DNA of 64,000 bases, from positions 62,001 to 126,000 of the forward strand of contig DAHUXD010000036.1 in assembly GCA_027307335.1 (NCBI GenBank), in the 5' to 3' direction. This stretch comes from Acidobacteriota bacterium. Lineage in GTDB: Bacteria; Acidobacteriota; Thermoanaerobaculia; UBA5066; Gp7-AA6. Made by a program: the position numbers and the translations under genes. Shown one piece after another: positions 23,258 through 31,729 of the stretch; the stretch's first letter is position 1; every line of letters begins with the position of its first letter. Below the pieces are notes generated by a model. The model was given only the letters and a program-made list of their open reading frames with translations, made no database searches and had not been told where the DNA came from.

Positions 23258-24267
23258 GCCGTGCGTCCGACGACCGGCGCGAGGCGCCGCATCTCGGCGA
23301 CGAGCTCGCGGAACATTTCCGGCAGGAGCGCCTGCGGCCCGTCGGATAGCGCGTGCTCCGGCTCGTTGTGGACCTCGATCAGGAGCCCGTCCGCGCCGAC
23401 GGCGACGGCCGCCCGCGAGAGCGGCAGCACCTTCGCCCGCTTGCCGGTCCCGTGCGACGGGTCGACGAGGATCGGCAGGTGCGAGATGCGCTGCACGTAC
23501 GGCACCGCCGAGAGGTCGAGCGTGTTGCGCGTGTGATCGGCGAACGTCCGCACGCCGCGCTCGCACAGGACGACCTCGTAATTGCCCTCGGCGAGGAGGT
23601 ACTCGGCCGACAGGAGCAGCTCCTCGATCGTGGCCGCCATGCCGCGCTTCAGCAGGACCGGCTTGCGGATCCGGCCGAGGCGTTTCAAGAGCGAGAAGTT
23701 CTGCATGTTGCGCGCGCCGACCTGCAGGCAGTCGGCGTGCTCGGCGACGACGTCCACGGTCTCGGTGTCGAGAACCTCCGTGATGATCGGCAGGCCGGTC
23801 TCGGCGCGGACGCGCGCGAGGATCTTCAGCCCCTCGACGCCGAGCCCCTGGAACGAATACGGGGAGGTGCGCGGCTTGTAGGCGCCGCCGCGGTACAGGG
23901 TCGCTCCGGCTTCGCGGACGCTCTTCCCGATCTCGATCGCCTGGCGCTCCGACTCGACCGCGCACGGACCGCCCACGATCGCGAGGCGCTCGCCGCCGAC
24001 GGGCACCCCGCCGATCGAGACGACCGTGTTCTCGCGCTTGGCCTCCCGGGAGACCAGCTTGTAGGGCGCGGAGACCGGGATGACCTCGGTGACGCCCGGC
24101 AGGTTCTCGAACGCGGTGCGGTCGACCGCCCCCCGGTTGCCGGTGATGCCGATCGCGGTGCGTTGGGCGCCCGGAATGGGATGGGCCTGCAGCCCCAGCG
24201 CCTGGACGGTTCCAACGACGCGCTCGATGTCCTCGGCGGTCGCGGCCGCGTCCATGACGATGAGCAT
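23254..24267 (-). CDS. aroF: 3-deoxy-7-phosphoheptulonate synthase (DAHP synthase)
   Basis: The protein has 337 residues. An N-terminal FL-like regulatory region of about 70 residues ([18 protein letters not shown]) precedes the type I-beta DAHP synthase barrel: [63 protein letters not shown] and [10 protein letters not shown]. This is the Thermotoga/Bacillus class rather than E. coli AroG. It makes DAHP from phosphoenolpyruvate and erythrose 4-phosphate, the entry to aromatic biosynthesis. First gene of the operon with carA. A TTGACA at 24300-24305 with a weak GATGAT box 16 bases on is a possible promoter. Confidence 0.95.
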   Translation of the reverse strand: MLIVMDAAATAEDIERVVGTVQALGLQAHPIPGAQRTAIGITGNRGAVDRTAFENLPGVTEVIPVSAPYKLVSREAKRENTVVSIGGVPVGGERLAIVGGPCAVESERQAIEIGKSVREAGATLYRGGAYKPRTSPYSFQGLGVEGLKILARVRAETGLPIITEVLDTETVDVVAEHADCLQVGARNMQNFSLLKRLGRIRKPVLLKRGMAATIEELLLSAEYLLAEGNYEVVLCERGVRTFADHTRNTLDLSAVPYVQRISHLPILVDPSHGTGKRAKVLPLSRAAVAVGADGLLIEVHNEPEHALSDGPQALLPEMFRELVAEMRRLAPVVGRTA

Positions 24268-24341
24268 GCGGGTGCTATCATCTTGGGCGCAGACAACCCT
24301 GTCAAACCGGGGATTTCCGCGTTCTTAAGGAGGCGACCGGC

Positions 24342-25061
24342 GTGAAAAAGAGCCTGGCTTCGGGTCTGCTGGCGCTTCTCCTCGCCGCCGCGCCGGCCTT
24401 CGCGTACGTCGTGAAGCTGAAGGACGGCTCGCTCATCTTCGCGAAGACGAAGTACACGGTGAAGGGCGACAAGGCGATCATCACGCTCGAAAACGGCACC
24501 GTCACCCAGATGAAGCTCGACCTGATCGACGTCGACGGCTCCGAGCAGTACAACAAGGAGAACTTCGGCAACGTCGTCGCGATCGACACCCCGGACGGGC
24601 GCAAGCCGACGCCGGCCCCCGACATGCCGCAGCCGGCGCGACTGCAGGACTACATGAAGAACAAGAAGCCCCGCATGGCGCTGCCGTCCCAGGCCGACAA
24701 GGCGGCCGGCGGCGGCACCGGCCCCTCGTTCCAGGACGTCGACCCCAATCTCCAGTCCGCGTTCGCGAAGGTCTTCGACGGCGCCGGCATCTCGCAGTAC
24801 AAGCTGACGAACTTCCGCGGGAAGACGGGGCTCCTCGTCACGACGAACACCGAGGAGGCGGTCTTCAACGCGCTCAACGCGGCGGCGCGCGCCCTGTCGG
24901 ACCCGCAGAGCCGCGGCCTCGCGATCACGATTCACATCATCCTGACGACGTCGGGCGGCGAGGCCGCGGGCACGCTGGAAATGTCTCCCGAGCAGGCGCG
25001 CCAGCTGGTGAACGGCCAGGTCTCCGCCGCCGACTACTTCGTCAAGAACGTCGCCCTTTAA
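24342..25061 (+). CDS. Secreted protein of unknown function
   Basis: The protein has 239 residues, a standard signal peptide (MKKSLASGLLALLLAAAPAFA, cleavage about residue 21) and a mature part that opens with a small beta segment YVVKLKDGSLIFAKTKYTVKG, as in proteins that carry a short SH3-like or Sm-like barrel. A proline-rich linker follows, then a second domain ending in a TSGGEAAGTLEMSPEQARQL helix. The GTG start has a strong AAGGAGG at the right distance. No family is assigned. The plus-strand hexamer TATCAT at 24276-24281 may be its promoter, overlapping the aroF promoter region on the other strand. Confidence 0.72.
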   Translation: MKKSLASGLLALLLAAAPAFAYVVKLKDGSLIFAKTKYTVKGDKAIITLENGTVTQMKLDLIDVDGSEQYNKENFGNVVAIDTPDGRKPTPAPDMPQPARLQDYMKNKKPRMALPSQADKAAGGGTGPSFQDVDPNLQSAFAKVFDGAGISQYKLTNFRGKTGLLVTTNTEEAVFNALNAAARALSDPQSRGLAITIHIILTTSGGEAAGTLEMSPEQARQLVNGQVSAADYFVKNVAL

Positions 25062-25126
25062 GCCGGGGACACGGCTTCTCGCTTCGATTTTTCCGCCTTC
25101 GAAACGGCGAAAGAGGAGGTTTCTCC

Positions 25127-25567
25127 ATGGCCGAATCGGCGCGCCAGTCTTACAAGAACCACTTCCGGTTCGTCCCCTACTTCCATTTCGTGCTGGGCCC
25201 CATCCTGATCGTCAACTTCGTTTCGTGCGTCTACCGGGCCATCGTCGCGTTCTCGTGGCCGACGCTGCTCGGCGCGCTGATGGGCTTCGCCTTCCTCCTG
25301 ATGTTCTTCGCGATTCGGGGATTCCCGATCGCGGTTCAGGACCGCCTCATCCGCCTCGAGATGCGCCTCCGGCTGGAGCGGATCCTGGCCGCCGACCTGA
25401 AGCCGCGCATCGCGGACCTGAACGTGCGTCAGCTGATCGCGCTGCGGTTTGCGAGCGACGCGGAGCTGGCGGGCCTGGTGCGGGAGGTCCTGGACCAGAA
25501 GATCACGCGGCAGAAGGACATCAAGTTGAAGATCCGCGACTGGCAGGGGGACTACCTGCGGGCTTGA
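25127..25567 (+). CDS. DUF6526-like two-helix membrane protein
   Basis: The protein has 146 residues. Two adjacent membrane helices (about 18-38 and 42-64, FVLGPILIVNFV and LLGALMGFAFLLMFFAI) are followed by a basic, helical cytoplasmic tail. The opening YKNHFRFVPYFHFVLGPI matches what I recall of DUF6526 proteins, for which no function is known. An AGAGGAGGT-like site precedes the ATG. It follows the secreted protein by 65 bases on the same strand, so they may be co-transcribed. The call is family-level only. Confidence 0.7.
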   Translation: MAESARQSYKNHFRFVPYFHFVLGPILIVNFVSCVYRAIVAFSWPTLLGALMGFAFLLMFFAIRGFPIAVQDRLIRLEMRLRLERILAADLKPRIADLNVRQLIALRFASDAELAGLVREVLDQKITRQKDIKLKIRDWQGDYLRA

Positions 25568-25586
25568 ACGTCGCCTTCGCTCGCTC

Positions 25587-25684
25587 GGGATCTGCGGCCT
25601 TCGGCCGCGATCCCTTCCTCTCGCTCCGGCTCCCGCGGCGTGAGCCTCCACCCTCGCTCCGCTCGGGTGACTTCTCACGCCGCG
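25587..25684. repeat. Intergenic palindromes: 13-bp hairpin plus a long-range inverted repeat
   Basis: The first palindrome, 25587-25614, pairs GGGATCTGCGGCC with GGCCGCGATCCC around TTC. The second is an 11-base perfect inverted repeat, CGCGGCGTGAG (25634-25644) and CTCACGCCGCG (25674-25684). Together they fill most of the 156-base space between the two convergent genes, so they probably act as a bidirectional terminator. They are unrelated to the CCCCTCTCCC family. Confidence 0.6.
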
Positions 25685-25723
25685 AGCTACTGGATGAGTA
25701 CGGCACGTCAGTGCACCGCGGGC

Positions 25724-26047
25724 TCAGCCGTCGAGAGGGTCCGGCATCGGCGTCAGGTAGTAGCGCGCGTCCTCGCCCACCGTCCGCTTGAATCGGTCCG
25801 CGAACGACACGAAGTCGCCCGCCGTCTCGTCCATGAAGATCCGCTCGACCCGGTGGAGCGGGAAGAAGACCGTCGAGGGCAGCACGGTTACGGTCTCGCG
25901 CCGCGCGATCTCGTGGAGCCAGCCCTCGAATCCCTCGAGCGAGAGTCCGCGGACGGTGATGCCCGAGGAGTCCCGGTCCTTCAGGATCCCCCAGAACTTC
26001 TCCTTCGGGTTGACGAGGTGCACGAGCACGAACTCGCCGACCTTCAT
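25724..26047 (-). CDS. Conserved hypothetical protein downstream of mce
   Basis: The protein has 107 residues without membrane segments. It begins with a beta-rich stretch (VGEFVLVHLVNPKEKFWGIL), then SSGITVRGLSLEGFEGWLHEI, suggesting an Sm-like or SH3-like barrel, and ends in a helical, acidic tail. No family is recognised. Its ATG overlaps the mce stop (ATGA), so it is the last gene of the acyl-CoA dehydrogenase-meaB-mce operon and likely works with it or was simply captured by coupling. Confidence 0.65.
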   Translation of the reverse strand: MKVGEFVLVHLVNPKEKFWGILKDRDSSGITVRGLSLEGFEGWLHEIARRETVTVLPSTVFFPLHRVERIFMDETAGDFVSFADRFKRTVGEDARYYLTPMPDPLDG

Positions 26048-26490
26048 GGCCTTCTCCCCTCTCCCTCCGGGAGAGGGGCCGGGGGTGAGGGGCGCGCCTC
26101 AGACAACTCGATGAGCACGCCCCCGCCGGCCTCGGGGTGGAGGAACGCGACGCGCTTGCCGTCCGCTCCCGGGACCGCCTCCCGGTGGATGAGGCGGAAC
26201 CCGCAGGCCGCCAGCTCGTCCAGCGCGGCGTCGATGTCGTCGACCGCGAAGCAGACGTGGTGGATCCCGCCGCCCCGCTTCTCGAGGAACTTCGCGATCG
26301 GCGAGTCGGCGGCGGTCGGCTCGAGGAGCTCGATCGAGCTGTCCCCCGCCGGCAGGAACGCCGTGCGCACCTTCTGAGTCGGCACCTCCTCGCGGCGATC
26401 GACCTCCAGCCCGAGCGCCCGGTAGACCGGCAGCGCCTCCTCGATCGAGGCGACCGCGACGCCGAGATGGTCGATCCGGAGCACGCTCAC
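26044..26490 (-). CDS. mce: Methylmalonyl-CoA epimerase with repeat-derived C-terminal tail
   Basis: The protein has 148 residues. The VOC-fold core shows RIDHLGVAVASIEEAL, the substrate/metal His residues in DHLGVA and IHHVCFAVDDI, and the ending VLIELSE where normal epimerases (about 130 residues) finish. It interconverts (2S)- and (2R)-methylmalonyl-CoA with a divalent metal. About 16 further residues (ARPSPPAPLPEGEGRRP) are encoded by the dispersed repeat at 26054-26096, which has replaced the original stop. The GTG start overlaps the meaB stop and its own stop overlaps the next ATG, so the operon remains coupled despite the insertion. Confidence 0.92.
   Translation of the reverse strand: MSVLRIDHLGVAVASIEEALPVYRALGLEVDRREEVPTQKVRTAFLPAGDSSIELLEPTAADSPIAKFLEKRGGGIHHVCFAVDDIDAALDELAACGFRLIHREAVPGADGKRVAFLHPEAGGGVLIELSEARPSPPAPLPEGEGRRP
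26054..26096 (+). repeat. Dispersed palindromic repeat, copy C, inside mce
   Basis: Starts CTCCCCTCTCCCTCCGGGAG and continues to GGGGGTGAGGGGCGCG. The CCCCTCTCCC/GGGAGAGGGG arms flank a TCC loop. Read on the minus strand it encodes the last residues of the epimerase (SPPAPLPEGEG), so this copy is coding. Confidence 0.85.
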
Positions 26491-27479
26491 CCGGATCTCC
26501 GCTCGGCCGCCTCGCGCGGCGGCGGGACGAGTTCCTCGAACAGCCGGGCCGCCGCCGAGTAGGGATCCTCGCGGCGCTCCGCGACCGCGGCCACCGCCTG
26601 CTCGAGGCCGTCCGGCTCCGGCGCGCGGGCCTCGATGGCCCGGCGGAAGCGGGTCTCGAGCAGCGCCAGCAGCCGCGAGCGCGCGCGCAGCGAGCGGCGC
26701 CGCCGGCCCTCGCCCGACGCGGCGAGGTGCGCGCCGTGCGCCTCCAGGGCCGCCACGGCCTCGGGCACTCCCGAGCCCGAGGGCGCCGACGTCTTCACGA
26801 TCGGCGGCCGCCACTCCGGATGGCCGGCGAGGTCGAGCATCATCGAGAGCTCCGCCACGGCGCGATCGGCGCCCTCCCGTTCGGCCTTGTTGACCACGAA
26901 GACGTCGGCGATCTCCAGGATGCCCGCCTTGATCGCCTGGATGTCGTCGCCGAGCCCGGGCACGAGCACGACCGCGATCGTATCCGCGGCACGCACGATG
27001 TCGACCTCGTCCTGGCCGACGCCGACCGTCTCGATGAGGATCGGGTCGAAGCCGGCCGCGTCGAGCACGTCCACGGCGTCGCTCGTCGCGCGGGCGAGGC
27101 CGCCGAGCGCCCCCCGCGTCGCCATCGAGCGGATGAAGACGCCCGGATCGGTGTAGATCTCCGACATCCGGATCCGGTCGCCGAGGATCGCCCCGCCCGT
27201 GAACGGCGACGACGGATCGACGGCGACGATGCCGACGCGCCGCCCGGCCCTGCGGTACGCCTGCGCGAGCCGCTGGACGAGCGTGGACTTGCCGGCCCCC
27301 GGCGGACCGGTGATGCCGATGATCCGCGCCCGTCCCGTGCGAGGGAAGACGCGGCGGAGAATCGCGGGGACCGTCACGGAGTCGCGCTCCACCTCCGAGA
27401 TCGCGCGGCCGATGGAACGGGCGCCTCCCTCGAGGACGCCGCGCGCGAGGTCCTCCGGGCCGGAGCCCGCCGCGCTCAT
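26487..27479 (-). CDS. meaB: MeaB/ArgK-type GTPase, methylmalonyl-CoA mutase chaperone
   Basis: The protein has 330 residues with a G3E GTPase fold: Walker A GITGPPGAGKST (about 55-66), VDPSSPFTGGAILGDRIRM, ETVGVGQDEVDI, VVLVPGLGDDIQ and the NKAE guanine-specificity motif. MeaB proteins load and protect B12 in methylmalonyl-CoA mutase. The mutase itself is not in the window, though mce lies directly downstream. The ATG overlaps the acyl-CoA dehydrogenase stop (ATGA) and the stop overlaps the mce start (GTGA). The role in propionate or odd-chain/branched acid degradation fits the neighbours. Confidence 0.93.
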   Translation of the reverse strand: MSAAGSGPEDLARGVLEGGARSIGRAISEVERDSVTVPAILRRVFPRTGRARIIGITGPPGAGKSTLVQRLAQAYRRAGRRVGIVAVDPSSPFTGGAILGDRIRMSEIYTDPGVFIRSMATRGALGGLARATSDAVDVLDAAGFDPILIETVGVGQDEVDIVRAADTIAVVLVPGLGDDIQAIKAGILEIADVFVVNKAEREGADRAVAELSMMLDLAGHPEWRPPIVKTSAPSGSGVPEAVAALEAHGAHLAASGEGRRRRSLRARSRLLALLETRFRRAIEARAPEPDGLEQAVAAVAERREDPYSAAARLFEELVPPPREAAERRSG

Positions 27480-28621
27480 GCCTTGCCGAGCAGCTGCCGG
27501 GCGATGACGAGCTTCTGGATCTCGCTCGTGCCCTCGCCGACCGTGCACAGCCGGACGTCGCGGTAGTACTTCTCGACGGGGAAATCCTTGGTGAAACCGT
27601 AGCCCCCGAGGATCTGGATCGCCCGCTCGGTCACGCGCACGGCCGCCTCCGACGCGAAGAGCTTCGCCTGCGCGGAGAGCCGGGTGACGGGCTCGTGGGC
27701 GTCCTTCGCCGCGGCGGCGCGCTCGGTCAGGAGGCGGGCCGCGTCGACGTCGGTCGCCATCTCGGCGATGTAGAACTGGATCGCCTCGAACTCGCAGATC
27801 GGCTTGCCGAACTGGCGGCGCTCCTTCGCGTACGCGATCGCGGCCTCGCAGGCGCCGCGCGCGAGGCCGACCGAGAGCGCGGCGATCGAGATCCGTCCGC
27901 CGTCCAGCACCTTCATGGAGTCGACCCAGCCCGATCCGAGCGAGCCGAGCAGGTTGCCGGACGGGACGCGGCAGTCCTCCATCACGAGGGTGCACGTGTC
28001 GGACGCTCGCATGCCGAGCTTGTTCTCCTTCTTGCCGACCCGGATGCCGGGGTTGTCGAGCTCGACGATGAACGCGGAGATCCCCTTGCTGCCCTTCTCT
28101 CGGTCCGTGACCGCCATCAGCACGGCGAGGCTGCCGACGGACGCGTTCGTGATGAAGTTCTTCGAGCCGTTCAGGACCCACGCGTCGCCGTCGCGGACGG
28201 CGGTCGTCTTCGTGCCGCTCGAGTCCGAGCCGGCCTCCGCCTCCGTCAGACCCCAGGCGGCGAGGCCCTCGCCGGACGCCAGGCGCGGCAGGTACCTGCG
28301 CTTCTGCGCGTCGGTGCCGAACTGGTGAATGTGGCCCGACCCGAGGCTGTTGTGCGCCGCGACCGAGAGGGCGACCGACGGGTCGGCCGCCGCGATCTCC
28401 TCGATGATCGCCTGGTAGTCCATGTAAGAGAGGGCCGCGCCGCCGTACTCCTCGGCGACGAGGATGCCGAGGAAGCCGAGCTCGCCGAGCTTGCGGAAGA
28501 CCTCGCGCGGGAACTCCTGCGCCTCGTCCCAGCGCATGACGTGGGGGCGGATCTCGGCGTCGCAGAACTCGCGAACGGTCTGAATGATCGCGCGGCGCTC
28601 GGCGGAAACGACGGTGCTCAT
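27476..28621 (-). CDS. Acyl-CoA dehydrogenase
   Basis: The protein has 381 residues, normal for the FAD-dependent acyl-CoA dehydrogenase family. Visible features are WGLTEAEAGSDSSGTKTTA and WVLNGSKNFITNASVG of the middle domain, RRQFGKPICEFEAIQF of the C-terminal helices, and the catalytic Glu in VGEGTSEIQKL near the end, as in short-/medium-chain and butyryl-CoA type enzymes. It probably oxidises a short or branched acyl-CoA feeding propionyl-CoA to the mutase route, because meaB and mce follow in the same operon. Start: ATG 7 bases after a TAGAAT box. Confidence 0.95.
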   Translation of the reverse strand: MSTVVSAERRAIIQTVREFCDAEIRPHVMRWDEAQEFPREVFRKLGELGFLGILVAEEYGGAALSYMDYQAIIEEIAAADPSVALSVAAHNSLGSGHIHQFGTDAQKRRYLPRLASGEGLAAWGLTEAEAGSDSSGTKTTAVRDGDAWVLNGSKNFITNASVGSLAVLMAVTDREKGSKGISAFIVELDNPGIRVGKKENKLGMRASDTCTLVMEDCRVPSGNLLGSLGSGWVDSMKVLDGGRISIAALSVGLARGACEAAIAYAKERRQFGKPICEFEAIQFYIAEMATDVDAARLLTERAAAAKDAHEPVTRLSAQAKLFASEAAVRVTERAIQILGGYGFTKDFPVEKYYRDVRLCTVGEGTSEIQKLVIARQLLGKA

Positions 28622-28628
28622 CCCGAGG

Positions 28629-28634
28629 ATTCTA
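28629..28634 (-). promoter_or_regulatory. -10 element TAGAAT, leaderless promoter of the acyl-CoA dehydrogenase-meaB-mce operon
   Basis: TAGAAT, then CCTCGGG (7 bases), then ATG. The expected +1 is at the start codon or one base before it. Confidence 0.55.
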
Positions 28635-28729
28635 TCGTTTCGTCCGGGAATCCCGAGCGCGGCGAGGGATCCCTCAGCGGCCGCCGGACTCGAAAGGGAT
28701 TCCTCGGCCTCCGGCCTCGGAATGACGAG

Positions 28730-30985
28730 TCATCGCTCCGAGGGCCTGGCCGGCGCCGTCACCCCGGCGGACGGCACGATGTCGATGCCCGTGTAGTAGT
28801 GCCTCAGGATGCGGTCGTAGGTCTCGCCCGCGAGCGCCATGCCGAAGGCGCCGTTCTGGCACATACCGACGCCGTGCCCCCAGCCGCGTCCCATGAAGAC
28901 GAACTCGGCCTGCCCGTCGGCTCCCTCGACCTTCGAGACCGTGAAGAGCATCTCCGGCATCTCCACGGCCTGCCGCAGCTCGAACCGCTTGAAGATCGCC
29001 TCGGCCTGGTCCGTCCGCACGCGCATCTCGACCGCGCGTCCCGACGGCGTGCGGCGCGTCACGGTCACCTCGCGGACCTCGGTGCCCGCGACCCGCCCGG
29101 CCATTCGGCGCGCGAGCTCCCGCGCCGGCACGCGGCGCACCCACTCGGTCCAGGCGGAGTCGCGCTCGGCCTCCGGACCGTCCGCCTCCATCTCGACCCA
29201 GAGCGCGAGCAAGCGCGGGCCCGAGCGGAGCCAGCGCAGCCGGTCGCCGGGCCGCAGCGTCAGCGTCCCGGCGGGCCAGTAAGACGAGCCGGCGCGCCGC
29301 GCGAACGGCACGTCGGGATCGACCGGGAGCCCCTGGCGGCCGTCGGGCGCCTTCACCCAGAGGTTCGAACCCTCGCGCGAGACGAACTTGCCCGAGCCCT
29401 CGGTCGCGCCGAGCAGACGCATCGCCACCGACAGGAGCAGCCCGCCGTACTCCTCCTCGGTCAGCTCGCGGTCCGAAGGAGGGAGCAGGTCACCGGCGAA
29501 TCGGAAGCGCACGAGGAACTCGTACGCCGAGCGCGCCGGATCGGCGAGACCGCGGACGGCGGACGGGCGCTCGGCGTAGTAGCGCTCGTCTGAGGGCGTG
29601 AGGTGCAGCGCCTTTGCCTCCGAGAGGCCGAAGTCCTCGATCAGCGACGGGTAGACGGCCGAAGGCGTCAGCTTCGCCGGCGGCGCGCCGCGGACGGGCA
29701 CGCCGGCGAGGCGCTGCGCCGCCTGGAGGCTCGCGGCTCGCGGGGCCGCCGTCTTCTTCGGGAGGGAGCGGCGCAGGGCGTAGCCCCGCCACGCCAGGGC
29801 GGATCGGGGCTCGGCGCCGTCGCGCGGCACCGCGGCCCCCGCCACGTCCACGGTCGGCAGCTCGCCGCAGGGCACGGACACGAGATACGGGACCGGCCCG
29901 CCCGAGAAGACGTTCTCGACGTTCTCGGTCACGCCGCCGCACGTCGAGACGAACAGGGCGTCCGCGAACTGGCCCTGCCAGGCGAGCACGAGTCCGCGCG
30001 TCCCGTCGACCGCGGCCGTCGAGAGCGGGTCCTCAAGCGCGGCACCGCCGTAGGCCTGGCACTTCGGACCCGGACAGAGGTCGTAGCCCTCGGCGTCGAA
30101 CTGCCCGCGGTGCGCCATCGCGTACGTCCTCGCGGCGACCGCCTGGGCCTTGAGCGCCTCGATCGCGTCGAAGCGCTTCGGGCCCATCTCGGCCGGCACG
30201 ACGCCGTAGAGGTACTCCTCGAGGTCGACGCGATTGACGACGTTGACGAGCCCGCGCGGATTGACGACCACGCGGACGCTCCCGCGGTACGCCACCCCGT
30301 CGACCGAGACCCGCACGTCCGGGGCGGGCGGGAAGACGTCGACCGGCGACGGCCACTCGATCGGCGCGGCCGAGGCGCTCGCGATCGCGATCCGCGGCGC
30401 ACCCGCGGCGGGCGCGGCCGGAACCGGCGGCGCGCCCGGCACGACGAAGCCGTCCTGGCCGCCGCCCTTCAGCTTCGCGACGAACGCATCCGCGTCGGCG
30501 CGGGCGGAGAACGGACCGAAGAGGACGCGATACACGCCGCGATCGGCCGAGAACGCGACCGCCGGCGCCGTCCCGTACGCCGCCGCGAGGCGGTCCGCGA
30601 GCCGCCGCGCGGGCTCCTCCTGCGAGAAGGCGCCCGCCTGCACGTCGAACGCGGCGGGCGCTCCGGCCGGGACGCCGCTCGGCCGCAGCACGATCGGGCC
30701 CTGCACGAGCTCCGCGCGATCGCCCGACGCCACCACCCAGACCGTTCCCGCCGAGCCGTAGGAGAACTCGAGGAGGTCGCTCTTGAGGCCGACGCGGTAG
30801 AGCACGCCCGAGGGCGAGGAGGGCGCCGGGGGCGCCACGGTCACGGACGGGATCGGCAGCGGCGGGGCCTCCGGGCCGCTCGCCGGAAGAGCCTGAGGCT
30901 TCGGCTGGGGCGTGACGCAGGCCGTGGCGAGGAGGAGGACGGCGAGCGGCAGACGCGCCGCCGCGCGATGCCGGCCGACGCTCAA
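28730..30985 (-). CDS. SPOR-SpoIID lipoprotein (peptidoglycan-acting)
   Basis: The protein has 751 residues from a TTG that overlaps the upstream stop (TTGA). Lipoprotein signal with Cys23 in LLLATAC. A SPOR-like domain occupies about 115-175 (FDVQAGAFSQEEPARRLADR and YRVLFGPFSARADADAF), and a SpoIID/LytB domain starts near 230 with VDLEEYLYGVVPAEM and EALKAQAVAARTYA and ends with GWGHGVGMCQNGAFGMA. SpoIID proteins cleave glycan strands at denuded peptidoglycan, and SPOR domains bind denuded glycan, so the fusion is logical. About 300 residues inserted within the SpoIID part are unusual. The organism shows no sign of sporulation; a cell-division role is more likely. Confidence 0.82.
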   Translation of the reverse strand: MSVGRHRAAARLPLAVLLLATACVTPQPKPQALPASGPEAPPLPIPSVTVAPPAPSSPSGVLYRVGLKSDLLEFSYGSAGTVWVVASGDRAELVQGPIVLRPSGVPAGAPAAFDVQAGAFSQEEPARRLADRLAAAYGTAPAVAFSADRGVYRVLFGPFSARADADAFVAKLKGGGQDGFVVPGAPPVPAAPAAGAPRIAIASASAAPIEWPSPVDVFPPAPDVRVSVDGVAYRGSVRVVVNPRGLVNVVNRVDLEEYLYGVVPAEMGPKRFDAIEALKAQAVAARTYAMAHRGQFDAEGYDLCPGPKCQAYGGAALEDPLSTAAVDGTRGLVLAWQGQFADALFVSTCGGVTENVENVFSGGPVPYLVSVPCGELPTVDVAGAAVPRDGAEPRSALAWRGYALRRSLPKKTAAPRAASLQAAQRLAGVPVRGAPPAKLTPSAVYPSLIEDFGLSEAKALHLTPSDERYYAERPSAVRGLADPARSAYEFLVRFRFAGDLLPPSDRELTEEEYGGLLLSVAMRLLGATEGSGKFVSREGSNLWVKAPDGRQGLPVDPDVPFARRAGSSYWPAGTLTLRPGDRLRWLRSGPRLLALWVEMEADGPEAERDSAWTEWVRRVPARELARRMAGRVAGTEVREVTVTRRTPSGRAVEMRVRTDQAEAIFKRFELRQAVEMPEMLFTVSKVEGADGQAEFVFMGRGWGHGVGMCQNGAFGMALAGETYDRILRHYYTGIDIVPSAGVTAPARPSER

Positions 30986-31728
30986 AACCGGGACCGGATC
31001 TTCGTGCCGAGCACGTCCTTCCGGAAGTCGCTGCCCTTGAGCGACACGAGGAGGCACATCTCGTAGAGACGGCTGCGGAGCCGGTAACCGATCCGGTCCT
31101 CGAGCTTCTCGCGCTCGCCCGAGCCGGGCGCGACCTCGTCCTCGAAGTTGGACGTCGCGATCGTCACGCGCTTGCGGTTGTACCGGGTGTTGAGCAGGCT
31201 GTAGAGCACGTCGAGAACCCACGCATGGGGCTTCGCCGCCCCGAGCTCGTCGACGACGAGCAGCTCGGCCTCGGCGTACGGCGTCAGCACCGACTCCTTG
31301 GAGAAGTCCGCGTCCGGCCGGAACGAGGTCGTGATCTTCATCAGCAGGTCGGAGAAGTCGACGTAGAGACCGCTCGCGCCCTTCGTCGTCACGATCTCCG
31401 ACAGGATCGCGCACGCGAGATGGGTCTTGCCGCGGCCCGACGGCCCCACCAGCAGCAGGCCCGCGTCCACCGCCGGGTACGCGTCGACGAACTCGCGCGC
31501 GAGCGTCTTCGCGCGGGTCAGGCTCGCGTTGTTGTCCGAGAAGTTGTCGAGCGTGCAATCGCGGTACCGCTCCGGGATCCCCGCCGCGGAGAGTCGCGCG
31601 CGCGCCGCCTCGGAGGCGCGGCAGATGCAGGGGTGGGCGAGCTTGCGCCCGTCGGCCGAATCGAGGACCCATCCCATGCCGCCGCAGATCGGGCAAACGT
31701 CCGCCGCGGTCAGGCGCTCGAGGTCCAC
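30982..31728 (-). CDS. DnaC/IstB-like ATPase with N-terminal zinc motif
   Basis: The protein has 248 residues. CPIC (12-15) and CIC (34-36) form a probable zinc-binding motif at the N-terminus. An AAA+ domain follows with Walker A GPSGRGKTH (95-103), Walker B LLVVDEL (156-162) and sensor-like ATSNF. This matches helicase-loader ATPases of the DnaC/DnaI family. No transposase is adjacent, so an IstB assignment is less likely; a chromosomal loader role is possible. It sits one base after the SRPBCC gene and overlaps the SPOR-SpoIID gene, an odd pairing with no obvious shared process. Confidence 0.8.
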   Translation of the reverse strand: MDLERLTAADVCPICGGMGWVLDSADGRKLAHPCICRASEAARARLSAAGIPERYRDCTLDNFSDNNASLTRAKTLAREFVDAYPAVDAGLLLVGPSGRGKTHLACAILSEIVTTKGASGLYVDFSDLLMKITTSFRPDADFSKESVLTPYAEAELLVVDELGAAKPHAWVLDVLYSLLNTRYNRKRVTIATSNFEDEVAPGSGEREKLEDRIGYRLRSRLYEMCLLVSLKGSDFRKDVLGTKIRSRF

Positions 31729-31729
31729 G

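Noticed and set aside
30982-31728. The DnaC-like ATPase as IstB of an IS21-type insertion sequence.
   Set aside because: No istA transposase or terminal inverted repeats, and the gene is tightly packed in an operon with unrelated chromosomal genes.
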